Positions 1 to 11,285 of a stretch of 64,000 nucleotides of DNA are shown piece by piece. The notes below the pieces were generated by a model. It did no database searches. It worked only from the letters and a program-made list of their open reading frames with translations, and was not told the origin of the DNA. The translations under genes were made by a program, and so were the position numbers. The stretch spans positions 7,612,501 through 7,676,500 of the forward strand of contig CM044860.1 of assembly GCA_024500155.1 (NCBI GenBank), given 5' to 3'. The first letter of the stretch is position 1; each line of letters begins with the position of its first letter. Origin of the DNA: Chenopodium formosanum (taxonomy: Eukaryota; Streptophyta; Magnoliopsida; Caryophyllales; Amaranthaceae).

Positions 1-499
1 GTATTCCTTCAATAGAAGAAATATGATCCCATAAATTCTTGAGCTTGCAATAAAAATTGCCAACTGCTTGATTCTCTTGCTTCAAATCACTCAGCTCTTT
101 CTTAAGTTGATAGAGCAGAGGTGCATTAGTCTGGCCATATCTTTCCTTGACTTCATCCCATAACTCCTTGGAAGTTTCCTAGTAAATGAGACTTTCAACC
201 AAGTTTGTAGTCATTGAAGCTAAGATCCATCCTCTTACTGCATTATCGTTCCTGTACCACTTCCCATAATCTGCATGACCTGGGTTTGGCCTCTTCAACT
301 TACCATCAATGTATCCCAGCTTGTTCCTCAAACCCAAAGCCATTCTTATGCTCCTGGTCCAGTTTAGGTAGTTCTCACCATTAAAAATGATGATTCCCAA
401 TTGCTGATTAGAACTATTATGGTCAGAGTTGGCCATATAGTAGGGATCTGCGTAAGCATTTCCAGTCTCATTTGCACCAGATTCATTTGTTTCTGGCAT
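1..499 (-). pseudogene. Copia gag (UBN2/retrotran_gag type), partial, with an in-frame stop
   Basis: The gag protein packages Copia RNA into virus-like particles. The reading frame begins at 499 (MPETNESG) and shows the Copia gag signature FNGENYLNWTRSIRMAL followed by KLGYIDGKL. A TAG codon at 181-179 interrupts it after ESLIY. The same frame then continues with ETSKELWDEVKERYGQ and a LYQLKKELSDLKQ segment to the window edge. Frame and family similarity are therefore kept on both sides of one nonsense mutation. The zinc knuckle and pol lie outside the window. Calling it a pseudogene is inference from the stop; readthrough is not expected for this family. Confidence 0.85.
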
Positions 500-567
500 C
501 TTTGAACTTCAAAGATTGAAACTTTCGGATTGTTATGATGATTTTACTTGATTTTGGGCGTTTTCTA

Positions 568-578
568 CTCTGATACCA
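568..578 (-). other. Primer-binding site for initiator tRNA-Met
   Basis: The minus strand reads TGGTATCAGAG directly after the LTR end. This complements the 3' end of plant initiator methionine tRNA and is the standard Copia primer site. It fixes the LTR boundary at 579 and the transcription direction as minus. Confidence 0.85.
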
Positions 579-896
579 TGAAAAGAAAGTAATCAGAGAT
601 AATTTTATCAGCAAAACTTGTTGTTTTTTTTTTTTTTTTATTCAGGTTTAAGCGTATACTACTTTTGTGAGTATACAATTACTCTCAGGTTTTTCTCACT
701 TGGTTGCGCAGCCTTACAAGGATATTTCTATCACTGCTCCTTACAATCCCTAGATACATTCTAACCTAGGAATACAGATCATTCTAGAGAAAATACACCA
801 AGCTAACAACTGTCACCAATGAAATAGAGCCACTGCAAATAAGACAAAACAGTCACATGTCTATCATGTGACATACAACCATTCTACAATTCTACA
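579..896 (-). repeat. Copia 5' LTR
   Basis: A 318-bp segment bounded by TG and CA on the minus strand, adjoining the primer-binding site on one side and an uninterrupted RNase H reading frame on the other. It contains a T-rich run near 624-640. Only one LTR is in the window, so LTR identity cannot be measured. Confidence 0.75.
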
Positions 897-1545
897 GTAA
901 TTGAAGGTGTTCAACCGATTCCTGCAAACATAGTAGCATATGCTATGAAAATCTGCGGGGAGGTGCGAGAGGTCAAGCATGATGGTGCTAAGAGTGATGT
1001 GCAGCCTGGGCAGCAGTATGCAACTACATGGGCTAAATCGGAGGAAGGTTGGATAAAGATCAATGTTGATGCGGGCGTGTTGGGGGAAGTAGGCATGGGG
1101 CTGGGGGCAGTAGCGAGGGACTGCAGGGGAGAGGTTGCTTGGTGTGCTGTTCAGCAGTGCAGGGAGCAATGGGATGTGAAAATAGCCGAGGCTAAAGCAA
1201 TCTGGCATGGGCTTAACATTGCTAAGGAAAGGAACTGCAGAAGGGTTGTGGTTGAGAGTGATAGCCTACTTGTTGTTCAAGCTCTGCGTGGGATCTCTGA
1301 AGGAAGAAGTGAATTCCATTTAATCATTGATGATATTATGCTTTTATGTTCTAGTTTTGATAAAGTTGTGTGGTCTTTCGTTAAGCGTAGCGGTAATCAA
1401 GTAGCTCACTACTTAGCTCATTTTCAGCCATGGGATTTGGGTCAAAGAGTGTGGGAGTTTGATGTACCTAGTGATGTTTCTGATATTGCTCTAGCTGATG
1501 CATTAATATAAGTACTCCTTTCAGGGGGTTTTTTCAAAAAAAAAA
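897..1545 (+). pseudogene. LINE-derived RNase H domain (RVT_3 type), split by the Copia insertion
   Basis: The plus-strand frame is open from the Copia border at 897 (codons VIEGVQPIPANIVAY) to a stop at 1509-1511. It shows the RNase H-like fold seen at the C-terminus of plant L1 LINEs and related host proteins: KINVDAGVLGEVGMGLGAVARD (first Asp and beta strands), AEAKAIWHGL (Glu), VVVESDSLLVVQAL (Asp) and RSGNQVAHYLA (terminal His region). An A-rich tail follows at 1536-1545, as expected for a LINE 3' end. The first part of the domain should lie beyond the Copia element, outside the window. The piece is probably a dead LINE 3' end rather than a host gene; no other LINE domain is visible here. 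Confidence 0.75.
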
Positions 1546-2625
1546 TAAAATAAGTTCAACAACATTAAATAAAATTTTGTAAAATAAAGAATAATTAAGC
1601 TCGTTTGAGCAAAAGTTTGACAAAATTGAATAGAATGCTACTCCGTAATTCATGGCAGATCGATCTACAGTATAGTGCTTGATTTAGGCATCTCTTTACA
1701 GTGTTACATAGCCTTTCTCATATTGGTAAAGACTAAAGTGCTAATTTAAGGCATCTCTAACAGTACGTATTACAAGCTAAAGTGCTTGATTTAGGGCTAG
1801 GCTAGCCTAGTTTACTGTTAATTTTAGCTGAAGTTTCCACATGCCCCCCAAAAAATAAAAAGTAATGGAGAAAAAGAAAATTAAAAAAATAAAATCTAAA
1901 TTAGCTTAAAACCTTTTTTTGCGATTTGGAAAATTAGGAACATAAAGTAGATCGTTTTTTTCTAATCAAAGGTGCACGTTGAAAATCCTTGCCGCAGATG
2001 TGCAAGACGAACCTATATTTAATAGAAGAGGCTAATCTATAATTCTTGCTTGTGTGATTACTCCTTAGCTTAGAGGCCGCACACAAGAAAAAAATTCTAA
2101 CCACTTGAGTTATTTTTTACTCCCAATAATAAGTGGTACGTAATAGCAATGATAAATGTACTCCATATGTAAAATTATATACTCCGTATTGTATATAAAG
2201 CTATGTGGAATGCAATACATTATACATCATTATACTATACATATAATGAGATAAAATTAGAAATAATAAATAAAATACAACATTAATAATCAGAGTGATT
2301 GATACCTAATTTTATCTTGTTTTACTAAATTAATATTAAATGTTTACTTTTAATTCTAAGTGCCACATATATGTAATTTTATAAGAAAATGAGTAGAAAT
2401 TAACTTGGAATGTTGAGTACTTCCAAGTCTTCAACTAACCCTAATTTCAGAGTAGACAACTCTTTAATTAAAAAAAAAAGGTAAAACAGCAGCAAATACA
2501 ATAATTAATCAGATGGAGCACCTTACATAGGCCACGTGCAAGCAGCATGCATCTAATGCACGTTCATGTGTACGGTGCTTCCATTACTTTAAACGTAAAT
2601 TGTTGCATACGGAGTACGGAATAGT
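1546..2625. other. Intergenic AT-rich DNA, no gene seen
   Basis: No coding frame with recognisable content. It carries copies of the dispersed 9-mer TACTCCGTA/TACGGAGTA at 1639, 2180 and 2608. Confidence 0.6.
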
Positions 2626-2631
2626 AGAGTA

Positions 2632-2955
2632 TTTCCGTTCCTTATTGATAGTCCCTTATGGTGAAATTTCACGGGAATTAAGAAACTTAAATAACTTAAA
2701 TAAGTAGTACGGAGTAATAAAATTACATTGAAAAGGTAAATTTACATGGAGTATGCAAAAAATAGAGAGAGAAAGTAGTAAAAGTATATGGAAATGCAAA
2801 ATTTACATAGGGAAGCTAAATTTACACAAATATTATTACAAATTGAAAGAAATTTTGGTAAAAAATTTATATTACTTATAGTTGAAAAAAGCAAATGGGA
2901 CTATCATTTTATGACTTAAATTAGAGCATAAGCGACTATCAATAAGGGATGGGAA
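2632..2955 (-). mobile_element. Stowaway-type MITE (Tc1/mariner-like), diverged copy
   Basis: Both ends carry inverted repeats, left TTCCGTTCCTTATTGATAGT and right reading inward TTCCCATCCCTTATTGATAG, flanked by TA dinucleotides at 2630-2631 and 2956-2957. Its reverse complement aligns by eye along most of its length with the intact MITE at 45271-45567, for example the shared stretches ACCAAAATT, ATATTTGTG and CCATATACTTTTA. Same family, opposite orientation. Confidence 0.75.
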
Positions 2956-2959
2956 TATT

Positions 2960-4350
2960 TTTTAGCTTTTACCATACTTAATTTTTTTTTTATTTGTTTA
3001 TTTTTTTTTAAATACGAGCGGGATATTATAAATTTACATTGCATACTTGTTTTAGTTAACTTATTTTACCTAATATGAACTCATTATATAATATATTACT
3101 TTAACTTTATTTTATTTATTGAATATATATATGTGAAAATAAGGTGCATTATAATATAGGGCCTGCAAAGCGGCAAATTTTAGCATAAAATAATACGGAG
3201 TAATATGCATTTGGCTATGCAAATATGATACATACAAAATGAAGATAGAAAATTGCGTTGTCATGTTTGAATTTTCAAACAAATTAAAGAACTTATTAGT
3301 TTTTTGATTGAATGAACATGGGTAATATCTAATTTATTGTACCGCGTTTAAATGATATAAGAAGAACATGGCTATGAGAGTAGACTATGAATTAGTGTTG
3401 ACTTTTTGTTGGTTACTAATTTTATTTTCCAGCTGAATTATTTAACTTTTATTTTGATGATAATCCATTTTATTACGTACATTTATAAGAAATTAAGAAT
3501 TATGTTATGTTGATCATCATTTTGCACTCCGTACGTAGCTTTCATTTTTTTCATACTTGCATTTTATTGGAGGACTTCGAAGTTTGAAAAATCTCACCAT
3601 AAATAATTTCTTACTCCGTATTAAAAAGACCAAAACATGTTAGAATATCACCAAAAATGAGTGGACGCAATTATTATTTTGTTGAGAGGGAATGGTAAGT
3701 CAGAAAAGTAAATCGAAGTTGGTAATTGCGGCCTTTACGGAGCTTCAAAATGTGCATCAATTTTTGTCAATTTTGTATATAGCTTGGACAACCAACATGG
3801 CCAAAAGTAGGAATGAACATTTTGATGTATGGCTCATTGATTTTGGTAGATTGAGGGCATGGGCAATGTTGGAAAGGAGCACATGAACAGATGAACTTGC
3901 TTCTTTTCTTTATAAACTTATTTTGTAGGGGGAATGAGCAATCTTGCTCAAATATTATTGTGCAGATTTATTGTTTTTTTTTTTTTTTGGTTCAAATGAG
4001 CTATAAAGGAAATATATATATACTTCGCATTACATATGACCATATGGGGTAGAAAAACTAGAAGTTGTGACTATTGCGAGGCGGCAAGCCTGCAACCTAT
4101 CATACACAAGCCTCATTCTTAACGATCAAGCCAAAATCTTGTTGATTATTATTTAGTACTCCGTATTATTGATATAAGGGCACTTTTTACGGTTTAACAT
4201 GATATTTATTGTGCATCATATGACACATACAACTATGGAACAATCAAACTTTTTGTTTTGTTTGCATGCCTTATACGGAGTAACTTGTAAGTAAATCAGA
4301 AATACTTTATAACTACAGTTATACGACAACATTTCTCATCCCAGAAATGT
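2960..4350. other. Intergenic AT-rich DNA, no supported gene
   Basis: A 64-codon frame at 3692-3886 has no recognisable domain and no gene context. Four copies of the TACTCCGTA motif lie at 3194, 3612, 4157 and 4274. Confidence 0.55.
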
Positions 4351-4352
4351 TT

Positions 4353-5125
4353 TTTTATTATTTTTTTTTTTTGACAAAGTACACTAACAAAAAAACCTAC
4401 AAACAACAAGCCCTAACTAAAACGACCAACAAAGGAAGCAACGATCACGAGCCCGAACTGCCAACCAATGTGCAGGAGTCACCCATCCTCGTGGAACTTT
4501 ACAAGGACAACGGGCTGAAAAGCTAGGGAGAAGCTCCGTAATCTCCTGAAGCAACCAAAGACAGGAAATATCGACAGTACTTGATTTCTTCAAAAAAGAG
4601 ATGATGGCAGCGCAATCCGTGTAAATAAGGAAGGAAAGATAACCCTGACGAACGGCCGCCTGAAGAGCCCACAAACAAGCCTGCAACTCCGCTTGTAGAG
4701 CGGACGCGACCCGAGTAGCTTTCGCACCCCCTCCAATAACTAACTCTCTTGAAAAACCCAGCCTGTGCCTGCACGATTATCTTGGAAAGCCAAGCACCGT
4801 CGAAGATCAAGCAATAATCTAGACGAGCGGAGGCACCCCCCTTTAGAGACACCGACGTCGGTCATAACCAGGAGAAGAAAAGCGGCCAACTCTAGACATG
4901 AGATGTTGTTGGAATTCACGAGTTTGAATTGCCCGAGTAGTCCACTCCTGGGCGAGCTGACGGAGTAAGAAAGGAGACCACACCGCCTACCTAAAGACAC
5001 AATGATTCCTCGTTATCCAAATAGCCCAAAGGAAGGAAACAAACGACACCAGACTAACATAGTCTTTAGACCGCTTATAATAAGAAATTGCCGCTACAAT
5101 CCATTCCGGAAAAGAAAAATGCATT
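4353..5125 (-). pseudogene. L1-type LINE 3' remnant with a frameshifted RNase H domain
   Basis: On the minus strand the 5' end of the remnant encodes EWIVAAISYYKRSKDYVS and FLWAIWITRN, the linker usually found before the LINE RNase H. After it come pieces of one RNase H domain spread over three frames: DYCLIFDGAW, then DNRAGTGWVFQES, then a frame containing LQACLWALQAAV, IYTDCAAIISFLK and VPRGWVTPAHWLAV. At least two small indels are needed to join them, so the domain is dead. A poly(A) run on the minus strand (4353-4372) marks the LINE 3' end. I found no convincing target-site duplication. The reverse transcriptase is absent, consistent with 5' truncation. Confidence 0.75.
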
Positions 5126-7150
5126 ATTAATGAGGAAGCCCTTATTTTCACCATGATATTTTTGTAATAAAAAATTCCAATTAGTATGTTATTTCAGTAA
5201 CTATATCATTAATTGTGGGCTTATTTTATTTTTCTTTATTAAAAGTTGTTGATTTATTTGTCATTTGATAAATCATTTTTGTTTATCGAGGTGATCAACC
5301 TGTATTTTCTCATTATTAATACGAGTACTATTAATGTTGAAATGTATGAAAAAGTACATGACATTTGCTTATTTTTTGGCAATTAATGGTTATTGGTTAG
5401 TCATTAATTTATGGAAAGACAAAAATAGCCTTGTAAATTGGTGAAATAGCAGCGGAGTCCCTGAAAAAACATGGGTTAGGCTCCACCAACCAGCGATCAA
5501 AAAGTGGCAAGTGTGTCAAAAGTGTCAGAACAAGTAGCGAGGCGGACCCAACTGAATCGTAACGGTAAAATTAACCAAACAATTTTATTTGGGGCGGTGA
5601 AATTCAGGTGATTGACACTGAATCTTTCACACTGTTAAAAATCACACATTCATGACCGTTTTCTTTTTTTCTCTTTTTTTTTTTGGGTGTCAAAGGCTAA
5701 ACGCCAATACCAATAATTTTTTGAGGAAAAAATTATTTATAGCCATTAAAGGCTACAAGTACCTAGTGCCAAAGGTTTATTATTCATTTGTTCTTGCAGA
5801 GATTTTTTTTTTTTTTAGCAATTACTTATTTAGAGTTTATGTAAATTTATGTGGACGTATATTGTTTGAATGCATGTGTGATGTGACTAATACGATGGAG
5901 TAGTGTCATTGCTTTTCATCTCATGTCTTTGAGATTTAGGAACCAAATTTCATTGGACTCATTTGGTGATTTTTTCTTAGATTCACCCTCAAATGAGTCC
6001 GCTGCTTCTAAAAATTATTTGATTGTATATGAGCTTAATATTTATTCATTTAACCTAATTTATTTAATAGACTTTCTATCATATTTGTGGATTCAAGTAT
6101 TTTATCGATCTAAATCGAGTTTAAAGCTACTTACTAAAGTAAAATTTATTTACTTCATACTAAGTATAAATTAATATTGATTTTCATTAATCATATATGA
6201 TTTTGATTGTTAACAATTTTTTTTTCTTTTTTTTGAAGGTATAGATTGATTATCATATAACGACCTACATGTGAATTTTCCTTAGTTAGAAATTAATAGA
6301 GATATATAAATATCTATTACCTCAGGGTTTACCTATCATATTCTGAATTTATAAGTTAATCAAGATACATGTAATACTCCGTAGTAAACTTTTCTTCATT
6401 TAAAGGAAACTTTACAAACAATAGATTTATGTATACGGCCATAGGCCATTGTCGTCGACATGAAGATAATATAAACTCTTGCATTGCCAATTTCCTTGAA
6501 TTCAAAATTACATATTGCATTTAAATATTTCAGATCACATAAAACCTCTTATTTAATTAACTAATCAATTTTTTTAACAATGAATACTTTGCAAAGATTT
6601 GAAACCACATGGGATGTCAGTTGATCTCAAATTATTAATGTTAACACCCCAAATACAAATGTACGGATACACTTATTTATGTTATTATAATGAGTTTGGT
6701 GAATATACAATACGGAGTATAATTCAACGAAGTAAATTTTCATTATTCTTTAAATTGTTGTCCCAACTATAATTCTTTAATTTATTCATTACTTTTACAG
6801 AACAATATACTCTTAAAAATTCAATACTGGTAATTTTTTTTTTTTTTTTAACATAAATAAATTTAAATATAAACAACATTATATTACTACTAGTACACAT
6901 GTCTGACATAAGAATTTTAACTAAAAATGAAAAAGTTACCATTATTATTTGCTGTTTTACTATTAAACATTTTCTGTTCCCTTTTGCAAACCAGCTGGAT
7001 TTGGGAACGGTTGTGGAAATTTCCCTTAAAAAAAATCACATGCCACTAATTATTTTTTATTTTTTTCTTCAAAAACCCCAGATAAAAAAATCTAAACTTT
7101 ATATTTTAGCTTTATTTTTCTTGTCATTTCTCTGAATTTCAAGCCTACCT
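5126..7150. other. Intergenic DNA and upstream region of the bZIP gene
   Basis: AT-rich with long T runs. It holds an 11-bp perfect inverted repeat (GGACTCATTTG at 5955-5965, partner at 5990-6000) and TACTCCGTA motif copies at 6375 and 6711. No coding content could be supported. Confidence 0.55.
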
Positions 7151-7156
7151 CTGTTC

Positions 7157-7163
7157 TATATAT
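7157..7163 (+). promoter_or_regulatory. Probable TATA box of the bZIP gene
   Basis: TATATAT in the context TTCTATATATTCTCCCC. A pyrimidine-rich leader (repeated TTCTTCCTCC and CTCTCTCT) follows, as is common in plant 5' UTRs. It lies about 690 bp upstream of the main ATG, giving the long leader typical of group S1 bZIP genes. The start site is inferred. Confidence 0.5.
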
Positions 7164-7473
7164 TCTCCCCTCAATAATCTCAAAAACCTCTTCCTCCTTT
7201 CTTCTTCCTCCTACTTCTAGATTTCTGGTTTTCTTTCTACATTTTCTCTCTCTTCTTTCTCTCTCTAGATTCTTCCTAAAGCCCCTAGTTTCTGTTCCCC
7301 TGTTTCTGCTCTGTTTTTGGCTTAATTAAAGTCCCAAAAATCCGAGCCTTTTTCTCTTGAAAGAGAAAACCCATCTCATAAAATCCAATCTTTTCTTGTT
7401 ATTTGCATAAAGATCCAATCTTTATTGTTCTTGAGATCTGAAACTCTGTTTTATTTCCTCTAATTTGCAGTTC

Positions 7474-7529
7474 ATGCTATAGAAAAATCTGGGTTTTTAA
7501 TGTATGATATTAATGTCTCCAGTTCTTAG
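7474..7529 (+). promoter_or_regulatory. Two short uORFs ahead of and overlapping the sucrose-control uORF
   Basis: ATG CTA TAG at 7474-7482 encodes a two-residue peptide. ATG at 7500 opens a nine-codon frame (MYDINVSSS) ending at 7529, which overlaps the sucrose-control uORF in another frame. Several overlapping uORFs in the leader are characteristic of this bZIP group. Confidence 0.6.
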
Positions 7530-7638
7530 TGAAATTCTTCGTTCTGGGTTTATGATAAATTCCTCTTTAAGGCGCAGGACCCACTTAGTTCAATCTTTCT
7601 CTGTTGTATTTCTTTACTGGTTCTATGTTTTCTCATAA
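7504..7638 (+). CDS. Sucrose-control peptide uORF (SC-uORF) in the bZIP leader
   Basis: The frame from ATG 7513 encodes 41 residues beginning MSPVLSEILRSGFMINSS, with the strongly conserved core LRRRTHLVQSFSVVFLYWFY, ending in FS and a TAA stop. A second in-frame ATG at 7504 would add MIL. In Arabidopsis bZIP11 and its S1 relatives this peptide, made from the leader, stalls ribosomes when sucrose is high and so represses the main frame. Conservation of the core here implies the same sucrose-induced repression. It is too short for standard gene calling. Which of the two ATGs is used cannot be told from sequence. Confidence 0.93.
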   Translation: MILMSPVLSEILRSGFMINSSLRRRTHLVQSFSVVFLYWFYVFS

Positions 7639-7842
7639 ATTAGCCTCTCAATTAGCTTGATTTTAATCTTTATATTTAATTTTAATTTCATAAAATCAAA
7701 CAAAAAAAAAAAAAAAAATCCTTTTTTATTTTTATTTTTTTTTCAAAATTTCTTCATCTGGGTCCTGCGTCCTGCTAAATTGTATAGATTCATAGATTAC
7801 CAAAAAAAAAAAAAAATCCCATCTTTTAATTGTGATTAAAAA

Positions 7843-8400
7843 ATGGCAAGTTCGAGCAACAATTCGGCGACGAGCAGTCAGATTCAGAACTCAGGATCTG
7901 AAGGAGATTTACAGCAAATGATGGATGAGAGGAAAAGGAAGAGAATGGCATCAAACAGAGAATCAGCAAGAAGATCAAGAATGAGAAAACAGAAGCATAT
8001 TGAAGATCTGATGGTCCAAGTTGATCAATTAAAGAGAGAAAATAATCAGATTCTTCAAACTACAAATCTCACAACTCAACAGTTTGTTAATGTTGAGGCT
8101 GAAAACTCTGTTTTAAAAGCTCAAATGAATGAGCTTAACCAAAGGCTTCAATCCCTCAATGATATCCTCAATTACATGAATTCCCTTACTACTGGGGTTA
8201 ACGGTAACGGAAACACCGCCTTCGAGGATGATTCTTTGGACATTTTTAGCCATGATGATTTGGGTGATTTTGGTTTTATCAATGGGTATTATGGTAATTT
8301 CACTCATAATACTAACAATGTAATTGGTGCTAATAATCCTTGGAACTTGGGTTATCTCAACCAACCTATCATGGCTTCTGCCGATGTCCTCCAATACTGA
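7843..8400 (+). CDS. Group S1 bZIP transcription factor (bZIP11/bZIP2/bZIP44-like)
   Basis: A 185-residue, single-exon protein that binds ACGT-core DNA as a dimer in the nucleus. The basic region (about residues 30-50) has the diagnostic N-x7-R spacing, N38 ... R46, within MASNRESARRSRMRKQKH. A long zipper follows with heptad positions L56, L63, I70, then L91, L98 and L105, interrupted by a polar stretch around 73-85. The acidic C-terminal part (EDDSLDIFSHDDLGDFGF) could be an activation region, and the end NQPIMASADVLQY is typical of S1 members. Small size, lack of introns and the SC-uORF in the leader all fit S1 bZIPs, which reprogram amino-acid and sugar metabolism under low energy, often as heterodimers with group C bZIPs. 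Which S1 paralogue this is cannot be settled without a tree. Confidence 0.93.
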   Translation: MASSSNNSATSSQIQNSGSEGDLQQMMDERKRKRMASNRESARRSRMRKQKHIEDLMVQVDQLKRENNQILQTTNLTTQQFVNVEAENSVLKAQMNELNQRLQSLNDILNYMNSLTTGVNGNGNTAFEDDSLDIFSHDDLGDFGFINGYYGNFTHNTNNVIGANNPWNLGYLNQPIMASADVLQY

Positions 8401-8870
8401 AAAAACTCTAAAAAAAAAAAAAGGCTCTCTCATTAGTTTTAGATTTTTTTTAGTATTTGTTCAAGGTGAAAATTACGCGGGTTTATTATTGCAAATCAAG
8501 TTCCGTCAGGTTGGATGACTAATTATGATATAATTAAATGGAGGGCTAATTCTATTTTTTCTTTTAAATCTTTTTAATTAGTATCATCAATATATCATCA
8601 AGTGACACTACAAGGGGTAGGTGGTCCATTTCATGATGGAAGAATTTGTTGTTTAAAAGGATATTCACGTGCAAATGACGGCTCTATGGAGTTCTAGAAT
8701 GATGTATTTAAGTTGTTGAATGTAAATTTTACCTTGGAAGCCTTTTTGACGAGGTTTACATGAGTAAAACGTTGTGATGTAAGAATTGATCTCCGTTATA
8801 GCTTTAGGCTAGGGCAATCAATGGGGATGATGATATTGATGATGTAATTTGGAATCTTAAGATTTTTATA
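8401..8870 (+). other. bZIP 3' UTR and downstream flank
   Basis: Non-coding, with an A-rich run at 8400-8421 just after the stop. No clear AATAAA is visible; the transcript end is unknown. Confidence 0.4.
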
Positions 8871-11154
8871 TTATATATTGATCATATTAGCGACCTTAAT
8901 CATGTTGCTTTGTCTAAGCTTTTGTTGTTGCTTACCTAATTATTTGATGTTTAGCTTTACCTCAAAAGTCGCATATCCTTTGTCTTTACTCTCAATTATT
9001 CCAGGTGTATTTGTTATATCGATGTTTTATTGCGTATTATGTTAGGTAATTAATAGTGGGTGAAATGATTTTAATTACCGTTTAGTAATAAATCATAGTT
9101 AATTTGTTAGACATGAATTTAGGGCAATATTGGTTTATAGTAGTTGCCTGTTTATTAGGCAATGAGACAGATTCATTTCTTATAGGCAAAGAAAGAGTTT
9201 AGTGCAAATATTCAAAAACATTGTTTTCAGTTAAATGCGTTGTGGTAATTGATTTTAGTTATAAAAGGTAATTCCAAATATTAAACGCTAGTTAAAGTGA
9301 GAAGTGAATTTGATACCACCAAAGTATGCGATTTTCATGTGTTTTGATATCCAAAAATTTAGTTTTCGTTTCTATTTATGCATTGGTATTTTATTTAGGG
9401 CGATAATGACACCGACTATTCCTCAATCTAACATAACCATTGGTTCGTTATGAAAAAGAAAAAAAAAAGAAACAATTTTAACATTACTCTAATATATTTT
9501 TAAAAATTCTCTTATATGGTACGATATATGTAGATATTACAAGTATAAACACCTTTCTATTAAGGATTTTAACTAATTTTTATAAGTTGAACGCGAGAGA
9601 ATAAGAGCTAAAATCCAGGCCATGAAGCATTAGTACATATAAAAAATGCTGCAATTGTTCATTTACTCCAGCTGAAATCACGAAGATGGCAAGCAATTGA
9701 TAGAATTGTACCTTCAAATTAAAATGTCCTTTTTTTTCTTTTTGTGGAAATTGGATCTAATAATCCGTTGTACAAGGATCTTTGCATTGATCTTAATTAA
9801 CTAAACTCCTCCTATCTAAATTAAGAGGGGGATAATAACGAGAGGTCCTTTTCACAAATTTTTTTAACCCCATTATTCATATAAGAATTGTGATCCATGC
9901 CAAACTTGATAATAATACTATCCTAATAACTGTATTTAACAAGAGATCATCCAAATTAAACCCGACATTGAATAAATCTAAATTAAACTTGACCTAATTG
10001 ATGAACTCATTGTATGTTATCATATTATTAAAATTTAGGTAGTTTTGAATACGACATACATTGTTTAACACGACCAATGAACTCTTTTTCTTAAATCATA
10101 CCCACAGAAGAAGAAGAAGATAGGTATCAACTAGTAAAAGAGTGCTTATACTAACACAATACACCCTTTTGAAGATGGAGCGCCGAGTAGATTCAATTCG
10201 TAACCTTTTTAACCAATCTTTATGCGTAACGAAATGATCCATGCATGCAAATCACTTAAATAGCTCTATTTTATCAATGAAAAATGGAAAGTATAAGCAC
10301 TATACAGTATATACTCGTCCCAATTATGTCTTTATATGACTGATATGAGCTACAAAACTTTTATCTTAATTGGTTAAGATAAAATAATACAGTATTAGGT
10401 TAGATAAATTAAATATTCAATTAAAAATTAAAAGCGTCAATAAGTTAAAAGCGCAAATGCACAATCACACTGAGTGACTTGATCGAGTGTACGTACTTTT
10501 TTGGGTTAATGCACTTGATTTGTAGTAATTTTTTTATAACTTGTGTGGTTTGCATTTTTTTAGAAGAATTTATTTGGCTTGTTCTTCTTCTTTATTTAAT
10601 AAAAGTATTGTTTATTTTTAAATTTTTTTAAATTTTTTTTTAAAGAAATAAATAAAACCATTAGAAAATAATATTTTTTACAGGATATTCTTGTCGTCCA
10701 CTAGTATAAGTTTGACTTGTTAAGTTCAATGTACTATGATATAGAGTATCAATCAGGCCAATATTTTCCAAAAAAATTGTCTCCTCTTAATTTATAAATA
10801 TTGATAAATGAATACTGATCGATCAACTGCAGCACCGCCCATAATTTTTGACAGGTTTGTATTTATTGCATACAACATAATTATTAAATGCTAATCAATT
10901 ATCAAAATTACTTCCTTAAATATTGAATCAAATGTTTTTTCGCATGTATATATAACCTTTCCATTTTTCTCACATGTATAATTGTTACAAGTACAGTACA
11001 TTATAATTAGTTATCCTTTACTCTTTTAAGGGCACTATTTCTACTTTATAGCATTCCTACACTTTCGATTTTGTTAGATACATTCAGAATTTTTTTTCAA
11101 GTTCACCATATTTTGCGTCTCATGATTTGAAATTAATGTCATGAGATTAAAAGT

Positions 11155-11285
11155 CTGTTCTGTTCAGTTTAATTTCAGTTCGGTTCAGTTCAGCTCCAAT
11201 CAGTTTAGTTCAATTTAGTTCCGTTCCTAATTTCCTTCTCTCATAAATAGTTCAGTTCATCTCCAATCAGTTCAGTTCAGTAAAT
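11155..11285. repeat. GTTCAG-rich low-complexity stretch
   Basis: Repeated variants of GTTCAGTTCAGTT and AATCAGTTTAGTT. The same short word builds the internal array of the Tourist MITE at 44406-44692, so this may be a degraded relative, although no terminal repeats are obvious here. Confidence 0.5.

Larger units (their letters stand above)
1..896 (-). mobile_element. Ty1/Copia LTR retrotransposon, 5' part (LTR, PBS, gag); continues beyond the window start
   Basis: Read on the minus strand, the element starts at 896 with an LTR, then has a primer-binding site, a short leader and a gag gene running off the window at position 1. The LTR starts TGTAGAATTG and ends CA next to the primer site. 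That order (LTR, TGGTATCAGAG primer site, gag with NYLNW motif) is the classic Copia layout. The five bases next to the LTR at 897-901 (GTAAT) should be the target-site duplication; the partner copy lies outside the window. The element sits inside a LINE-derived RNase H frame that resumes at 897. A nonsense codon in gag makes this copy non-autonomous. Confidence 0.88.

Noticed and set aside
864..1208. Minus-strand open frames across the RNase H region
   Set aside because: Shadows of the plus-strand RNase H domain; no recognisable content and they cross the LTR border.
3692..3886. 64-codon plus-strand frame
   Set aside because: No domain, no splice context and AT-rich surroundings; chance frame.
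5652..6174. Two hydrophobic short frames upstream of the bZIP gene
   Set aside because: Composition reflects T-rich DNA; no conserved motif.
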